Source: Synechococcales cyanobacterium PMM_0003
GTDB lineage: Bacteria; Cyanobacteriota; Cyanobacteriia; Pseudanabaenales; Pseudanabaenaceae
Assembly: GCA_949128015.1 (NCBI GenBank)
Contig: CASBRC010000252.1
Coordinates: 1-7,807, forward strand
Length of the DNA: 7,807 bases
Direction of reading: 5' to 3'
Part shown: positions 6,544-7,807 of the stretch, piece after piece
How positions within the stretch are numbered: the stretch's first letter is position 1
Layout: every line of letters starts with the position of its first letter
Notes under the pieces: generated by a model
What the model saw: the letters and a program-made list of their open reading frames with translations, nothing else
Databases searched by the model: none
Told to the model about the DNA's origin: nothing
Program-made: the position numbers and the translations under genes

Positions 6544-6681
6544 ATGACTATAGAAACAACCTATAGCCAAGCGCGGCAAAACTTGGCAAGCTTGCTAGAA
6601 ACCATTCACCTGTTGCGATCGCCCAAAAATGCAAAAAGACTAATGGGTGCAATCAAGCGTGCTAGGGAAAGAGCGAGTTGA
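6544..6681 (+). pseudogene. Internally deleted YefM/Phd-family antitoxin, no toxin partner
   Basis: The 45-codon frame begins MTIETTYSQARQNLASLL, the standard start of cyanobacterial YefM/Phd antitoxins, and continues directly into ETIHLLRSPKNAKRLM, the standard C-terminal toxin-binding part. Family members are about 80-90 residues. The missing 30 or so include the central strands, usually seen as REVVIIxRR...EDVALI, that complete the DNA-binding fold. The join falls on Ser-Leu-Leu (16-18), a triplet that occurs at both edges of the missing segment in typical members, so recombination between short direct repeats would explain an in-frame loss. The promoter, operator and Shine-Dalgarno remain. 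No YoeB/RelE toxin follows: the DUF1156 gene starts 34 bp later. The product is unlikely to fold or repress normally. A functional minimal peptide is possible but less likely. Confidence 0.8.
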
Positions 6682-6715
6682 GTTTCTGCAATGTCGTTAT
6701 CACTATTAGTTACCC

Positions 6716-7807
6716 ATGTCTCCATCATTCATCGAAACCCAGTTACCAATCTCTAAGCTGTCTAAAGAGTCTTACAAAGAGCGAAAATCGAACTATTCGC
6801 AAACCTTGACAGGACTAGGGAAATGGTGGGGACGGAAGCCGTTAATTTTAGTAAGGGCGACGATTTTAGGGTTGCTATTGCCATCGACTGACGATCCGAA
6901 GCGCGATCGCGAAATCTTTCTTAAACTATTAATGATGGATGAAGAGGGGCTATGGTTACGGAAGACTAAGGCAATTTCGCTCAAGGAGGTTTGGGAGCGA
7001 TTGAATACTAAGGAGCGTCAGGAATGGTTTGCAGAGGAGGGGAAGTTAAGGGCAAAAATTACTAAGGATGAGCGCGAAGCCTTGCAGAAATTGGTTTTCG
7101 GTAAGCTCTCCTATGACCACAAGTTAGAGTATTGCGATCGCCCTGAACAGATGGATAATCTATCAGAATCGGCATGGCAAGAGATTAACGCCCATTTAGG
7201 AACTAGTGCCGCAAATCTCAGTGAGTTTGTGCAACAGTTGGGAATTAAGCGGTTTGGACATATTCCCCGCGTTGGCGATGCTTTTTGTGGTGGTGGTAGC
7301 ATTCCCTTTGAGGCGGCGCGAATTGGTTGTGAAGCCTACGGCTCTGACCTCAATCCTGTCGCGGCTTTGTTGACATGGGCGGCGCTGAATATTGTCGGTG
7401 GTGGTGAGGAGGTTGCGGAACAGGTGCGCGAGGCGCAACAGTCGGTTTATGATGCTGTCGATCAACAAATTAGGGAATGGGGAATCGAACATAATGAGTT
7501 AGGATGGCGTGCTGATGCCTATCTCTATTGTGTGGAAACTCTTTGTCCTGAATGCGGATGGAAAGTGCCGCTTGCGCCGAGTTGGGTGATTGGTGAGAAG
7601 ACTAAATGTGTAGCGAAGTTAGTCCCTCTTGAGGGGAAAGAGGCTGAAGGCAGTTTCAACATCCTGATCGAATCTAATGTATCTGATGCTGAAATGATCG
7701 CGGCGAAGAAGGAGGGAACAGTGAGAGAGTCTAAGCTGCATTGTCCGCACTGTCAGCAAGAAACACCGATGACGATGATCCGTGGCGATCGCAAATCAGA
7801 GAATAAA
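6716..7807 (+). CDS. DUF1156-family Zn-ribbon DNA methyltransferase (5' part, cut by window edge)
   Basis: An open frame of 364 codons with no stop before the right edge; relatives are about 900-1000 residues, so roughly a third is present. The N-terminal LPISKLSKES...GLGKWWGRKPLILVRATILGLLLP (about 10-56) is the DUF1156 signature. Motif I of the methyltransferase, DAFCGGGSIPFEAARIG (188-204), and SDLNPVAALL (209-218) form the S-adenosylmethionine site. Cysteine pairs CPEC (277-280) and CPHC (343-346) fit the Zn-ribbon of COG1743, annotated as adenine-specific DNA methylase. The catalytic (D/N)PPY motif is expected beyond the window. The start is the ATG at 6716: an in-frame TAG at 6707 excludes a longer form, and the ATG at 6691 is out of frame. 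No Shine-Dalgarno is visible. It probably protects host DNA and defines self for the DUF499/DUF3780 machinery (inference). Confidence 0.92.
   Translation, partial: MSPSFIETQLPISKLSKESYKERKSNYSQTLTGLGKWWGRKPLILVRATILGLLLPSTDDPKRDREIFLKLLMMDEEGLWLRKTKAISLKEVWERLNTKERQEWFAEEGKLRAKITKDEREALQKLVFGKLSYDHKLEYCDRPEQMDNLSESAWQEINAHLGTSAANLSEFVQQLGIKRFGHIPRVGDAFCGGGSIPFEAARIGCEAYGSDLNPVAALLTWAALNIVGGGEEVAEQVREAQQSVYDAVDQQIREWGIEHNELGWRADAYLYCVETLCPECGWKVPLAPSWVIGEKTKCVAKLVPLEGKEAEGSFNILIESNVSDAEMIAAKKEGTVRESKLHCPHCQQETPMTMIRGDRKSENK

Noticed and set aside
6691..6756. ATG at 6691 as the start of a small gene or of the methyltransferase
   Set aside because: It is out of frame with the methyltransferase and stops after 21 codons; no toxin-like sequence is encoded.
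6793..7492. Minus-strand frames of 63-98 codons opposite the methyltransferase
   Set aside because: The plus strand carries a continuous frame with DUF1156, S-adenosylmethionine-binding and Zn-ribbon motifs; the reverse frames are shadows.

Overview
The window most likely comes from a cyanobacterium. By eye I count at least 17 copies of the HIP1 octamer GCGATCGC in 7.8 kb, in both genes and spacers, which is a cyanobacterial hallmark. The moderate-to-low GC content and the dense small repeats fit a filamentous or Pseudanabaena-like lineage, but the genus is a guess.

Layout: (1) Positions 1-160 are an 11-bp phased tandem array built on GGTAAC. (2) Positions 161-922 are about 760 bp with no credible gene, filled with hairpin-forming and dispersed repeats. 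(3) Positions 923-4602 encode a large DUF499 (COG1483) P-loop ATPase and a DUF3780 protein, joined by an ATGA overlap. (4) After a 167-bp spacer, 4770-6507 encode an ImmA/IrrE-type (COG2856) zinc metallopeptidase and, 4 bp later, a PIN-like nuclease that starts with TTG. (5) Positions 6490-6681 hold the remains of a YefM/Phd-type antitoxin locus: a good promoter and a TGTACA operator, but an antitoxin reading frame with its middle missing and no toxin after it. (6) From 6716 to the right edge runs the first 364 codons of a DUF1156 (COG1743) Zn-ribbon DNA methyltransferase, cut by the window end.

Together the DUF499 ATPase, DUF3780 protein and DUF1156 methyltransferase form a known anti-phage gene set. 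It usually also includes a large helicase, and I believe it is catalogued as Hma (helicase-methylase-ATPase) or as 'anti-phage-associated' DUF499/DUF3780/DUF1156 proteins. Any helicase here must lie outside the window. The methyltransferase probably marks host DNA, while the ATPase and helicase act on unmarked invading DNA; that division of labour is inference. The protease-PIN pair and the antitoxin scar sit between the ATPase/DUF3780 pair and the methyltransferase. The core is therefore either interrupted by toxin-antitoxin-type cargo or has acquired an accessory module, and the methyltransferase may be driven from the old antitoxin promoter.
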